A DNA stretch of 64,000 bases from G942493275 sp942493275 (GCA_942493275.1 OW818687.1:2232001-2296000), one strand, 5' to 3'. Positions 42,773-51,765 are shown, counted from the stretch's first letter. The notes: generated by a model not told the origin, from the sequence alone. Translations and numbers: made by a program.

Positions 42773-44026
42773 CTAGCGGATGTGGGACTCGAACGCGGCG
42801 TCCTCGAACGGACCGATCACGGCGAGTACTTTCTGGCGTGAAAGCACGTCTGCGCTCACACGCCGCAGGTCATCCATGGTGACCGCGTCGAAGCGCTCCA
42901 TGACTTCGTCCCCCGAGAGGATCTCCCCGCCCGTGACCTCGTTCTTGCCCAGCCGGGTCATGCGGGTGCGGGTGGACTCGAGACCGAGCACCAGGTGCCC
43001 CTTCGACGCCTGACGGACGCGGTCGAACTCCTCGGTGGTGACTCCAGCTTCGGCGATGTGCTCCATCTCCTGACGGATAAGGCTCAGCACCTCTTCGGTG
43101 TTGCTGGGTCGCGTGCCCGCGTACACCGCGAACTCGCCGGTGTCCTGATAGAGCGCCGAGAAGGAGTAGACGGAGTACGCGAGGCCGCGCTTCTCCCGGA
43201 TCTCCTGGAACAGTCGCGAACTCATTCCCCCGCCGAGAATCCCGTCGAGAAGCGCCAGCGCGAAACGGTCGGGATGATGCGCGTTCATGGTCGCGACGCC
43301 GAAGCAGATGTGCGCCTGCTCGGTCTCCTTGGGCAGCACGGACAGCGACGATGCGCCGGCGGTCGTGGCGACAGGTCTGACACTGCGCGGGCCCTGTGAG
43401 AGGGCCGCGAGGTGCTGCTCGGCAAGGGCGACAAGCTCGTCGTGGTCGACGGAGCCTGCAGCGGCCACGACGCAGTTGCCGGTCACGTAGTGCTTTGCGC
43501 GGAAGTCGACCGACTGGGGGTGATCGAAGCCGCCCACAGTCTGTCTGCTTCCGAGGATTGGCAGGCCGATGGGGTGATCGGGCCACAGCGCGTGACTGAA
43601 GATCTCGTGGATGCGGTCGTCGGGGGTGTCCTCCATCCGAGCGATCTCCTCGATGACGACCTCGCGCTCGGACTCACACGACGGGTCATCCAGATTGGCG
43701 CTCACCACCATATCGGCGAGGACCTCGAACGCCGTCACGAGGTTTTCATCCACGAAGCGGCTGTAGTAGCAGGTGTACTCCTTGGACGTGAAGGCGTTGA
43801 GCTCGGCGCCGATGCGTTCGAAAGAGTCGGCGATGTCTTTGGCGCTACGCGTGGGCGTGCCCTTGAACATCATGTGCTCCATGAAGTGGGACATGCCGGC
43901 CTCGGGAGCGCTCTCGTCGCGGCTTCCCACTGCGAACCAGACTCCCAGTGCGACAGAGCGCACAGAGTCCATGGGCTCGGTGATGACGGTGATGCCGTTG
44001 TCGAGCACGGTCTTGCGATAGAACAT
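42773..44026 (-). CDS. M16 family zinc metallopeptidase
   Basis: This 417-residue protein belongs to the pitrilysin/insulinase-like M16 family. The inverted zinc motif HFMEH is at residues 47-51. A downstream Glu in the ESEREVVIEEIA helix completes the site, and the second half (RGLAYSVYSF) is the inactive lobe typical of M16B. The start ATG 44026 gives the common MFYRKTVLDNGITV. Processing of peptides in the cytoplasm is the family role. A gene like this between pnp and dapB is conserved in many Gram-positive bacteria. Confidence 0.9.
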   Translation of the reverse strand: MFYRKTVLDNGITVITEPMDSVRSVALGVWFAVGSRDESAPEAGMSHFMEHMMFKGTPTRSAKDIADSFERIGAELNAFTSKEYTCYYSRFVDENLVTAFEVLADMVVSANLDDPSCESEREVVIEEIARMEDTPDDRIHEIFSHALWPDHPIGLPILGSRQTVGGFDHPQSVDFRAKHYVTGNCVVAAAGSVDHDELVALAEQHLAALSQGPRSVRPVATTAGASSLSVLPKETEQAHICFGVATMNAHHPDRFALALLDGILGGGMSSRLFQEIREKRGLAYSVYSFSALYQDTGEFAVYAGTRPSNTEEVLSLIRQEMEHIAEAGVTTEEFDRVRQASKGHLVLGLESTRTRMTRLGKNEVTGGEILSGDEVMERFDAVTMDDLRRVSADVLSRQKVLAVIGPFEDAAFESHIR

Positions 44027-44135
44027 CGACGGCCCCCTGACGGGTCGATGGGAGAAAGCGAGGACGGGGCGGTGCATGCCGCCCCGTCCATCATATCGTT
44101 CCCGAGATTGGCAGTGGCGCGGACGAGCGGTCGAA

Positions 44136-45596
44136 TCAGAACTTCCAGCTCGTCGACTTGGTGATCGTCGTGCCCTTGTAGGTGAGCGAGAACTTCGTAG
44201 AGTTCGACGTGGTGATATCGCCGAGCACCCGCGTGCTTACGTACTGCATCGTGGGCGCGATGTAGCCGTGGTACGGAGTGGTCCGCCGGGTGGTGTAGGT
44301 GGTTGGGAGGACGCGGCCGCTCGCTCGCGTCCAGATAACCGTGGTGATGGTCACCTCGGCCCCCTCAAGCGCGTACCCGAACTGGTCGTACGCGGTGACC
44401 TGCGGCTGCCACCCGTACTGACTGGACTGTGTGCGGTTGATGAGCATGTTCGTCTTGATCGAGCTGAGCCGCCGAGTTATCGGCACGGCCGGGTCGACCA
44501 GCATCCGCACGTCCCCATAGGTGGTATCCGAGACTGCGGACTTGCCGCCGATCACGTACACGCGTGCCGGGTTGTTCACGCCACCGCCAAGCGCCTCGGC
44601 AGTGTCGAACGGAACACGGGTGGGGGTCACGAGTAGAAGAACGCAGTTCGTGCGCCCAAACATTGATCCTCCGGTGAGTGCGTCAGCCATGCTGGACGCG
44701 ACCACCACGCGCGCAGAGTCGAGCCAGCCGTACCGATCGGCCGTCTCGGCGATGACGCGCGCCGTACCGAAGCGGCTACTGCCCAGGAGGATGTCGATGG
44801 CGATGGGTCCGGCATAGGTGTAGCCGCGGAACTGCGAAGTCACAGCGGAGGGATAGCCGCCGCCGGCGAAGTAGGCCGAGGTCGGCTGCAGATCGTCGAT
44901 CGCACGTTTCGTGCCTGCCGGCATGGTGTCGCCGACAAGAAGCAGCGGCATGCCCTTTCGCGCGGTGATGGCTGAGAGCGGCAGCGCATCGATCAGCTTC
45001 GCCGGATCCGAGCCCCTCGCGACGAGAACCGTCTTGGGGACGGTCTTCCCGCGCGACGGTGCCTCGGCAAGCATTCTTACCACGACCTGGCGGGCGGTCT
45101 CGTACCGGTCACCGTAGGGCAGCCGCTCCACTGAGGCGCTGCCAACGATCGAGGCCATCTCCCGGAGCCGTGCATCGGGGACCGAGAGCGGGCCGCCCAC
45201 CACGTGGACGGTGACGCTCGTGTTGGCAGACACGATCTGCGTCAGGGCCTGCTTCAACTCCGCGGGCGATTGGCGAGCGCTCGTCGTGAGGAGGGGCGCG
45301 TCGTAGAGCCAGACGAGTCCGGCCGCGGGAAGCGAGTCAACGGCGGCGCGGTCGTCGCCGGATGCGACTACGACGTGCTTGACACCGGACCATCCCGGAA
45401 AGGACGCTTTCGCGACGCGAGCCGCCGTATCGAAGCGGTTGACGCCGGCGATGCGGCTCATGCCGTCGAAGGCCAGCGCAGCGGAAGCAACGGTCCCGGT
45501 GTCGGCCGACTGCTCCTGGGTCGCCCCGGCCGTGGCCGGCAGGGCGAGTGCCGTTACGATCAACGCGGACAACAAGCAATGTGCGATACGAGCCAT
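44136..45596 (-). CDS. Secreted cell-wall-binding repeat (CWB2) protein
   Basis: This 486-residue protein has a signal peptide (about residues 1-26, ending in TAGATQ) and three putative cell-wall-binding repeat 2 domains. The first two begin at SRIAGVNRFDTAARVA and SVERLPYGDRYETARQVV; the third is more diverged but contains RVIAETADRYGW and VYVIGGKSAVSD. The C-terminal ~120 residues are Thr/Ser-rich and beta-strand-like (VTAYDQFGYALEGAEVTITT), resembling a bacterial Ig-like domain. Attachment to the wall without covalent anchoring is expected. The ligand or activity of the C-terminal domain is unknown. Confidence 0.88.
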   Translation of the reverse strand: MARIAHCLLSALIVTALALPATAGATQEQSADTGTVASAALAFDGMSRIAGVNRFDTAARVAKASFPGWSGVKHVVVASGDDRAAVDSLPAAGLVWLYDAPLLTTSARQSPAELKQALTQIVSANTSVTVHVVGGPLSVPDARLREMASIVGSASVERLPYGDRYETARQVVVRMLAEAPSRGKTVPKTVLVARGSDPAKLIDALPLSAITARKGMPLLLVGDTMPAGTKRAIDDLQPTSAYFAGGGYPSAVTSQFRGYTYAGPIAIDILLGSSRFGTARVIAETADRYGWLDSARVVVASSMADALTGGSMFGRTNCVLLLVTPTRVPFDTAEALGGGVNNPARVYVIGGKSAVSDTTYGDVRMLVDPAVPITRRLSSIKTNMLINRTQSSQYGWQPQVTAYDQFGYALEGAEVTITTVIWTRASGRVLPTTYTTRRTTPYHGYIAPTMQYVSTRVLGDITTSNSTKFSLTYKGTTITKSTSWKF

Positions 45597-45625
45597 GAGT
45601 CCCCCCGTCGACTGAGCGTTGGACC

Positions 45626-45631
45626 AGTATA
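45626..45631 (-). promoter_or_regulatory. Possible -10 element for the CWB2 gene
   Basis: TATACT on the minus strand lies 30 bases before the ATG; TSS would be about 20 bases before it and a GGGGGG ribosome site follows. No good -35 is seen. The 119-bp gap also serves the divergent RsbW-like gene. Confidence 0.35.
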
Positions 45632-45715
45632 TGACAATGATTCACCCCTCGCCCGCGCCGGGACCCGGAGTACGGGTACACACCCAGGTATGCGGGACAG
45701 CCAACGAAGGCGGGC

Positions 45716-46468
45716 GTGATGTCGTCGCGAAGACACAGAGACGGACCATCGCCACGCTACCTGGCCTTGCGGCTCGCTGCGTGGTACGCGGCCGCAGGCA
45801 CGGTCTGGATACTGTTCTCGGATAGACTCCTTTCCGCGTTGGGGCTTCCCATCGCAGTCGAGCGCTTCATCGCTTCAGCCAAGGGCATGGGCTACGTCGT
45901 CGCGACGTCAGCGCTGCTCTACTTCCTGGCCCACTCGATGATCAAGCGTCTCGAGGCTGCTCAGGCGGCCGTGCGTGACAAGGATCTCGACATCAGACGG
46001 GCCTACGCCGACGTCCTCAGTGCGGTCACGGGCGGCCGACTCGTGCTGCTTACCGATGACGAGATCGCCGAGTCAGTCGGGACACCACTCACCCAGCTGC
46101 GCAGCGTCCACAAGCCGGCAGACCTCGCCGCAGCGAGACAGCGCGTCAAAGAGGCGATGACCAGCATGGTGGGAACCTCAGACATCGACGTGGCCATCTG
46201 CGCCGCCGGTGAGGCGCTCACGAACGCGGTCCTTCACGCGGGCGGTGCCGAGTATCAGCTCTTCAATCACAACGGGGCGGTACAGCTGATGGTCCGTGAC
46301 CGCGGCTCCGGAATTGACTTCAAGAACCTGCCGAACGCCGCGCTCATGCATGGCTACTCGACCAAGGGCAGCCTCGGAATGGGGTTCACGGTGATGCTCG
46401 AGGCGACCGAACGTCTGCTTCTGAGCACCGGCCCAACGGGCACGACGGTCGTCCTCGAGTTCAGGTAG
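45716..46468 (+). CDS. Membrane-tethered RsbW-like ATPase
   Basis: This 250-residue protein has two membrane helices (~18-37 and ~55-74) and a linker helix (~75-105), then a HATPase_c_2 domain of the anti-sigma-factor RsbW/SpoIIAB type. Its N-box is AICAAGEALTNAVLHAGG and its G1 box RDRGSGID; STKGSLGMGFTVM forms the G2 loop. There is no phosphoacceptor histidine domain, so it is unlikely to be a conventional sensor kinase. It starts at a GTG directly followed by an ATG; either may be used. It is the only plus-strand gene between 15461 and the window end, and no cognate sigma factor or antagonist is nearby. Confidence 0.8.
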   Translation: MMSSRRHRDGPSPRYLALRLAAWYAAAGTVWILFSDRLLSALGLPIAVERFIASAKGMGYVVATSALLYFLAHSMIKRLEAAQAAVRDKDLDIRRAYADVLSAVTGGRLVLLTDDEIAESVGTPLTQLRSVHKPADLAAARQRVKEAMTSMVGTSDIDVAICAAGEALTNAVLHAGGAEYQLFNHNGAVQLMVRDRGSGIDFKNLPNAALMHGYSTKGSLGMGFTVMLEATERLLLSTGPTGTTVVLEFR

Positions 46469-46470
46469 CA

Positions 46471-46499
46471 AGAAGCCCCCGGGAGTCCCGGGGGCTTCT
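46471..46499. terminator. Bidirectional hairpin terminator
   Basis: A 13-bp GC-rich stem (AGAAGCCCCCGGG with CCCGGGGGCTTCT) with a 3-base loop lies between the converging RsbW-like gene and pnp, starting two bases after the former's stop. U-tracts are weak on both sides, but the stem is very stable. Confidence 0.8.
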
Positions 46500-46522
46500 G
46501 TGTGCGCTATGAAGCTTCGTGC

Positions 46523-48703
46523 CTAGTGCCTGCGGCGCGGACGGCGATCGCCGTCACGTCCGCCGCCACCCTCGCGACGGGGTGCGCTGTCGCCCTCGGC
46601 GGAAGCTGCGGAGCCCTCGGGCGCCGGCGGCTTGTCGAGGCGGTCGAGCGAGACCTTGCCGCGATCGTCGATGTCGATGATCTTGACGTGGACCTCGTCG
46701 CCTACGTTCAGGACGTCCTCGACCTTGCCCACGCGGCCCTGGGCGACGCGGCTGATGTGCAGCAGGCCGTCCTTGCCGGGGATGAGCTCGACGAAGGCGC
46801 CGAACGGCTGGATCGAGACGACGCGGCCGTGGTACTCCTCGCCGATCTCGGGCTCCTTGACGATGGCCAGGATGCGGCGCTTGGCCTCTTCCCCACCGGT
46901 GTCACGGCTGGCGATGAAGATCGTGCCGTCTTCCTGGATGTCGATCTGCGCGCCGGTCTCTTCCTGGATGCCACGGACGACCTTGCCGCCCGAGCCGATG
47001 ACGTCGCGGATCTTGTCGGTCGGCACCTTGATGGTGATGATGCGCGGAGCGTACTGGCTCATCTCCTCGCGCGCCTCGCCGATCTCCTCGAGCATCTTGC
47101 CGAGAATGAAGGCACGGCCTTCCTTGGCCTGCATGAGGGCCTTGCGCAGGATGTCGATGGACAGGCCCTTGGCCTTGTTGTCCATCTGCATGGCGGTGAT
47201 GCCGTTAGGCGTACCCGCGACCTTGAAGTCCATGTCGCCGAGGAAGTCCTCGAGGCCCTGGATGTCGGTCAGGACGGCGACCTGATCGCCCTCCTTGATG
47301 AGGCCCATGGCGATACCGGACACGGGCGCCGAAATCGGCACACCGGCGTCCATGAGGGCCAGCGTCGAGCCGCAGACCGAGCCCATGGAGCTCGAGCCGT
47401 TGGACTCGAGGACCTCGGACACGATGCGGATCGTGTACGGGAAGTCGACTTCCTCCGGAATGACGGGGAGCAGTGCGCGCTCGGCAAGGGCACCGTGGCC
47501 GATGTCGCGACGCTTCGGGCCGCGCATGAACCCGGTCTCACCCGTCGAGAACGGCGGGAAGTTGTAGTGATGGATGTAGCGCTTGCCCAGCGACACGTCG
47601 ATGGTGTCGAGGCGCTGCCACTCGTTGAGCATTCCCAGCGTCAGGACCGAGAGAACCTGGGTCTGGCCGCGGGTGAAGAGCCCCGAGCCGTGAGCGCGCG
47701 GCAGATAGCCGGCGGTGTTGCTGATCTGGCGGACCTCGTCGAGCTTACGGCCGTCGGCGCGCTCGCCCTCCTCGAGAACCATGGTGCGCATGGTCTTCTT
47801 CTCGAGCTGCTTGAGCACCGCCTTGATGTCTTTGCCGTGCGCGGCGATCTCTTCGTCCGAGAAGGTCGCGAGCAGCTCGTCCTTGACCGCCTGGACGCCG
47901 TCCATGCGGGCGTGCTTGTCAGCGTTGTGGAGGGCAGCCTTCATCTTCTCGGCGCCGGCGGCAAAGATCCGCTCGGTGAGCTCAGGGTCGATGGTCTGGA
48001 GCTTGACCTCCATCGGCCTGATGTCGAGCTGAGCGAGGAACTTGTCCTGCACGTCGCAGAACGCGCCGATGGCCTCCTGCGCGAACATGAGAGCCGCGAG
48101 CATGTCCTCTTCGTTTACCTCGTGCGCGCCGGCCTCGAGCATGTAGACGGCGTCACGGGAGCCGGCGACCACGAGGTCGAGGTCGGAGTCCTCGGCCTGG
48201 TCGAAGCTGGGGTTCACGAGGAACTCGCCGGTCTCGGAATCGCGGCAGACACGCACGCCGGCCAGCGGGCCCTCGAACGGGATGCCAGCGGCGAGCAGTG
48301 CGGCCGAGGCGCCCATGATCGAGATGACGTCGGGCTGGTGGACCTGGTCGGCCGAGAGCACGGTGGCGATGACCTGGACCTCGTTGCGGAACCCGTCGGC
48401 GAACGACGAGCGGATGGGACGGTCGATCATGCGGGCGGTCAGCGTCGCCTTCTCGGACGGACGCGACTCGCGCTTGATGAATCCGCCGGGGAGCTTGCCC
48501 GCGGCATACATGCGCTCTTCGAAGTCGACCGTCAGCGGGAAGAAGTCCAAGTCCTTGGGCTGCTTCGACGCGGTGGCGGTGACGAGCACGATGGTGTCGC
48601 CCTGTCGGACGGTGACCGCGCCGCCGGCCTGCTTGGCCAGTTCGCCGGTCTCCATGACGTACGTCTTACCGTAAAGCTCGAACTCTTCAACAATCTTCGT
48701 CAT
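46523..48703 (-). CDS. pnp: Polyribonucleotide nucleotidyltransferase (PNPase)
   Basis: This 726-residue 3'-5' phosphorolytic exoribonuclease has two RNase PH domains (~1-230 and ~305-545), separated by a helical domain. A KH domain (IRDVIGSGGKVVRGIQEETGA) and an S1 domain (GRVVSIQPFGAFVELIPGKDGLLH) follow. A Ser/Gly/Arg-rich disordered tail ends it. The catalytic Asp/Asp region near GVPISAPVSGIAMGLI is intact. I start at ATG 48703, preceded by GGGAAGAAG; upstream codons lack family similarity. It follows rpsO, a very common order. Confidence 0.96.
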   Translation of the reverse strand: MTKIVEEFELYGKTYVMETGELAKQAGGAVTVRQGDTIVLVTATASKQPKDLDFFPLTVDFEERMYAAGKLPGGFIKRESRPSEKATLTARMIDRPIRSSFADGFRNEVQVIATVLSADQVHQPDVISIMGASAALLAAGIPFEGPLAGVRVCRDSETGEFLVNPSFDQAEDSDLDLVVAGSRDAVYMLEAGAHEVNEEDMLAALMFAQEAIGAFCDVQDKFLAQLDIRPMEVKLQTIDPELTERIFAAGAEKMKAALHNADKHARMDGVQAVKDELLATFSDEEIAAHGKDIKAVLKQLEKKTMRTMVLEEGERADGRKLDEVRQISNTAGYLPRAHGSGLFTRGQTQVLSVLTLGMLNEWQRLDTIDVSLGKRYIHHYNFPPFSTGETGFMRGPKRRDIGHGALAERALLPVIPEEVDFPYTIRIVSEVLESNGSSSMGSVCGSTLALMDAGVPISAPVSGIAMGLIKEGDQVAVLTDIQGLEDFLGDMDFKVAGTPNGITAMQMDNKAKGLSIDILRKALMQAKEGRAFILGKMLEEIGEAREEMSQYAPRIITIKVPTDKIRDVIGSGGKVVRGIQEETGAQIDIQEDGTIFIASRDTGGEEAKRRILAIVKEPEIGEEYHGRVVSIQPFGAFVELIPGKDGLLHISRVAQGRVGKVEDVLNVGDEVHVKIIDIDDRGKVSLDRLDKPPAPEGSAASAEGDSAPRREGGGGRDGDRRPRRRH

Positions 48704-48839
48704 ACGGATTCTTCTTCCCTGTTCCTCAGTCGGGAGCCCCATGCGCCCGGCTTGCCCCTCGTGGTCCGCACCCTGCGAACCTCATCGGTACCCGTCTTGT
48801 GTGGCGGGCAGGGGCCCCGAAGCAAAGGCGCCCCATAAA

Positions 48840-48866
48840 GAAGGCGGGAGGAGTCCCCCCGCCTTC
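48840..48866 (-). terminator. Hairpin terminator of rpsO
   Basis: A 9-bp stem GAAGGCGGG with CCCGCCTTC encloses a 9-base loop, 19 bases after the rpsO stop. On the minus strand it is followed by TTTATGGGG. Some read-through into pnp is likely because no clear pnp promoter is visible in the 130-bp gap. Confidence 0.7.
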
Positions 48867-48884
48867 AGTCTCCCTATGGGATGT

Positions 48885-49154
48885 CTACCCGCGCAGACCG
48901 AGCTCCGACACAACGGCGCGATAGCGCTCGATATCCGTCTTCTTGAGGTAGGCCAGAAGGCGGCGGCGCTGACCGACGAGCTTCAGGAGCCCGCGGCGCG
49001 TGTGGTGATCCTTCTTGTGGATCTTGAGGTGCTCGGTGAGGTCGCGGATGCGCTGGCTCAGAAGTGCAACCTGCACCTCGGCGGAGCCGGTGTCGGAGTC
49101 ACCGCGCTTGAACTTCTCGATGATCTCTGACTTCGTGTCCTTGGAAAGCGGCAT
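48885..49154 (-). CDS. rpsO: 30S ribosomal protein S15
   Basis: This 89-residue primary 16S rRNA-binding protein has the standard DTGSAEVQVALLSQRI and HKKDHHTRRGLLKLVGQRRRLLAYLKK. It starts at ATG 49154 with AAAGGTGGA upstream. It nucleates the platform of the 30S subunit. In several bacteria S15 represses its own mRNA by binding a leader structure; the leader here (~85 bases) could allow this, though I have not folded it. Confidence 0.98.
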   Translation of the reverse strand: MPLSKDTKSEIIEKFKRGDSDTGSAEVQVALLSQRIRDLTEHLKIHKKDHHTRRGLLKLVGQRRRLLAYLKKTDIERYRAVVSELGLRG

Positions 49155-49247
49155 ATCAGGTCCACCTTTCACGTGGTCCGCCCCGGTCCGAGATGGCCGT
49201 CGGTGAGTCGTGCCTCTGAGGCCGGGGTAATTGCGTGCAACTCGCGA

Positions 49248-49256
49248 AGTATAGCA
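49248..49256 (-). promoter_or_regulatory. Extended -10 promoter for rpsO
   Basis: On the minus strand TGC-TATACT is a near-perfect extended -10 element. No -35 match is visible, which is usual for this class. The TSS would be around 49240, leaving about 85 bases of leader. Confidence 0.6.
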
Positions 49257-49285
49257 TACCCACGGTGCCGGGCGGTTCCACGCCG

Positions 49286-50842
49286 TCAGCGCGTGAGGAG
49301 CCCAAACACCGCAAGTGCCAGCGGGATTGCAATGAGTACCGCAAAGAGAACGACCAGGGTGCCCGACTTCACGGGTTCGGTCTCGACGATGGGTCCTGGG
49401 TGCTCCGGCTCGACGAACATCCGCTCCACGGGCCGGGTTCGCAGGCGCAGGTGGCGCTCGTACTCGCTGAGAACCTGTCGCGCCTCGCCGGCACGCGATG
49501 CGGGGACGAGAAGGGAGTATGGGCGGTCGATCGCGCCGTAGCCCGGACGGAACGACGGCGCCTGCTCCGGCGGATACGGGTCCCACGCGAACGGGATGCC
49601 GGCCGCCGACAGAGGCCCGGTGATCGCCATGGCCGTGACGCCCGCGGCCGAGTACAGGCCGGACAGATGCCTGGGCTCGACCACCTGCACCCACTCTTCA
49701 TCGGTCTCGTCGTACGCGTCCATCGGGTCGATGCCTGCGACAGCACGCTCGGCTGCGAGCAGCGCTTGTGGATCTTCGACGACATCCTCGTCGTCGTAGT
49801 AGTCGCCCGAATCTCCCACGAAGGTCTCCACGATGTCCCCCAAACGTTCGCCCACCACGGTGAACGGGTTCTCGACCCAGTCATTTTCGGCGTCATCCGA
49901 GGTCGCCGCGTCGATGACGGCCATCTCTTCGGATGCCCGCGCCACGTCCGCGGTGATGGCGGCCACGAGCGCGTCCAGCGACTCGAATGATCGCTGGTCC
50001 CTCAGGCGTACGCAGAATTCGACGGAGATGACCGCTCCGTACAGGTCGCCTTCGAATCCGATGAGATGAACCTCAAGGAAGTCGGTGGCCGCCGGGAATG
50101 AAGGCGGACGGCCGACGACTATCGCTGCGTGATACGAGCGGCCGTCTCCCAGCAGGGCGCGACCGGCATAGACCCCGTTCGCCGGAATCGCCGCATAGGG
50201 CACCGGATCGACGTTTGCGGTGGGAAAGCCGAGCTGAGCGCCCTCTCCCCTGCCCCGGTGCACGGTCCCGGTGACGCGCGTGGGCCTTCCGAGAAGTGAC
50301 GCCGCACCCGTCACGTCGCCGTCGGCCACGAGCGCGCGGATCCTCGTCGATGTGACAGGGCCGCCGTCTACCTCGAGCAGGCTGTGCGGCTTGACGTCGA
50401 CGTTGTGCTCGACGCCCCACACGTACAGAGTGTCGAGATCGCCCGTGGCTCGCGCGCCGAATCGGAAGTTCTCGCCGACGTGGATCCCGATCAACTCCCC
50501 TGACGGCGCAAGAACCTCGTCGAGGAACGATTCGGCGGACATCGCGGCCAGGGTCGAAGTGAATGGGACCACGAGTACGTAGGAGATCCCGCATTCTCGG
50601 ATGAGCCGGACCTTCTCTTCGAGCGTGAGGAGCTGCGCGGCCGCCTGATCGGGAGTAACCACCTGATCAGGGTCTCTGTCGAAGGTGAGGGCTACGGAGT
50701 GCGCGTCGCGTCGCATCGCGTCTTTGGCAGCATCTCGCAGGAGTGCCTGATGACCCAGGTGCACTCCGTCGAATACCCCGATTGCGACGATCATTGTTCC
50801 GAGCGGCTTCATTCCCGGACGCCAGGTGATGACGTGGTTCAT
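49286..50842 (-). CDS. ribF: Bifunctional riboflavin kinase/FMN adenylyltransferase with membrane-anchored C-terminal extension
   Basis: The first ~308 residues of this 518-residue protein are a normal RibF, making FMN and FAD from riboflavin. The adenylyltransferase motif GVFDGVHLGH is at 22-31, STRIRALVADGDV near 165-177, and the kinase motif GFPTAN at 205-210. The core ends at the usual LRDQRSFESLDALVAAI. About 210 more residues follow without a stop: an acidic linker, a DUF2007-like alpha/beta segment (~392-462, with AAGIPFAW and YSLLVPASRAGEA), and a hydrophobic helix (~494-515) at the very end. This would tail-anchor the enzyme. The ATG overlaps truB by 4 bp. The fusion is unusual to me; a missed stop or sequencing error is possible but no internal start with a good ribosome site is visible. 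Confidence 0.88.
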   Translation of the reverse strand: MNHVITWRPGMKPLGTMIVAIGVFDGVHLGHQALLRDAAKDAMRRDAHSVALTFDRDPDQVVTPDQAAAQLLTLEEKVRLIRECGISYVLVVPFTSTLAAMSAESFLDEVLAPSGELIGIHVGENFRFGARATGDLDTLYVWGVEHNVDVKPHSLLEVDGGPVTSTRIRALVADGDVTGAASLLGRPTRVTGTVHRGRGEGAQLGFPTANVDPVPYAAIPANGVYAGRALLGDGRSYHAAIVVGRPPSFPAATDFLEVHLIGFEGDLYGAVISVEFCVRLRDQRSFESLDALVAAITADVARASEEMAVIDAATSDDAENDWVENPFTVVGERLGDIVETFVGDSGDYYDDEDVVEDPQALLAAERAVAGIDPMDAYDETDEEWVQVVEPRHLSGLYSAAGVTAMAITGPLSAAGIPFAWDPYPPEQAPSFRPGYGAIDRPYSLLVPASRAGEARQVLSEYERHLRLRTRPVERMFVEPEHPGPIVETEPVKSGTLVVLFAVLIAIPLALAVFGLLTR

Positions 50843-51765
50843 CGTGTTCCTCCGACCGGCTGCGGGAAGACGACCTCGGCGACCAGGCGCTCGCCGCTTC
50901 GGCGGTAGAGCGCGCAGAGCGACCCGTCCTCAGCCGTCATGGCGACAAGCTCGCCATCCGCTGCGGCGTCCACGCCTTCGGCGATGGGCCTGCCATCGGT
51001 CACCGCCGCGGGAGATGTCGACACTACAGGCAGGCCGAGCGCCCGGACTGGATCGATGAGCAGCTCGGCGAATCCCTCTGCGCCGGCTGCCTCGATCTGT
51101 TCGAGCGAGAAGGCGTCGGCGACTTCGAGGGGACCGCTGGATGTGCGTCGCAGCGCTGCCAGATGCGCCACCGTTGCGGCGCGTACTCCGATGTCTCGCG
51201 CTATCGAGCGGATGTAGGTGCCCTTCGAAACGCGGAACGACACGTCCCACGTGCTCGTACCTGCATCGACGCCAGTGAGTTCGGCCTCGTACACGGTGAT
51301 GGGGCGCGGCTTCAGGTCGAGCGGAGTGCCGGCCCTTGCGGCCCGGTGCGCGACCGTTCCCCCGACCTTGATAGCCGAGTATGCAGGCGGCATCTGGTCC
51401 GACTCGCCGAGTAGGGTCGAGAGGAGTTCGCGTGCGGCGGCCGGGTCGAACGTGCGCGCATCGACGGGCAGTTCCTCGGTCACGGCACCCTCGGCATCGT
51501 CCGTGTCTGTGGCCGCGCCAAAGCGGATCGTCGCAAGGTAGCTCTTGGATGCGCTCGACAGGTAGGGCTCGAGACGAGTGGCGGGCCCGATGAGGACTAC
51601 GAGCAGCCCCGTGGCCATCGGGTCGAGAGTTCCTGCGTGGCCAACCCGGCCCTCACCGGTGATACGACGGATGCGTGACACGACGTCGTGGCTGGTGAGT
51701 CCCGCAGGCTTGTCGACGAGAAGCACGCCGGCCAGGCCGGTCGCTCCGCGGCGCCTCGCGCTCAC
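50839..51765 (-). CDS. truB: tRNA pseudouridine(55) synthase
   Basis: This 308-residue enzyme isomerises U55 in the T-loop of tRNAs. The catalytic Asp48 lies in HAGTLDPMATGLL, and VDKPAGLTSHDVV, SKSYLATIRFG and KGTYIRSIARDIG follow as expected. The C-terminal PUA-like part continues to the end. The GTG start overlaps the nrnA stop by 4 bp. truB-ribF after rbfA-nrnA is a strongly conserved order. Confidence 0.96.
   Translation of the reverse strand: MSARRRGATGLAGVLLVDKPAGLTSHDVVSRIRRITGEGRVGHAGTLDPMATGLLVVLIGPATRLEPYLSSASKSYLATIRFGAATDTDDAEGAVTEELPVDARTFDPAAARELLSTLLGESDQMPPAYSAIKVGGTVAHRAARAGTPLDLKPRPITVYEAELTGVDAGTSTWDVSFRVSKGTYIRSIARDIGVRAATVAHLAALRRTSSGPLEVADAFSLEQIEAAGAEGFAELLIDPVRALGLPVVSTSPAAVTDGRPIAEGVDAAADGELVAMTAEDGSLCALYRRSGERLVAEVVFPQPVGGTR

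Noticed and set aside
46502..48838. Very long open frame antisense to pnp (about 780 codons), and similar ones opposite the permease genes
   Set aside because: Biased third positions of GC-rich genes create such frames; the translation has no domain, is rich in Arg, Asp, His and Val in shadow pattern, and the opposite strand is clearly pnp.
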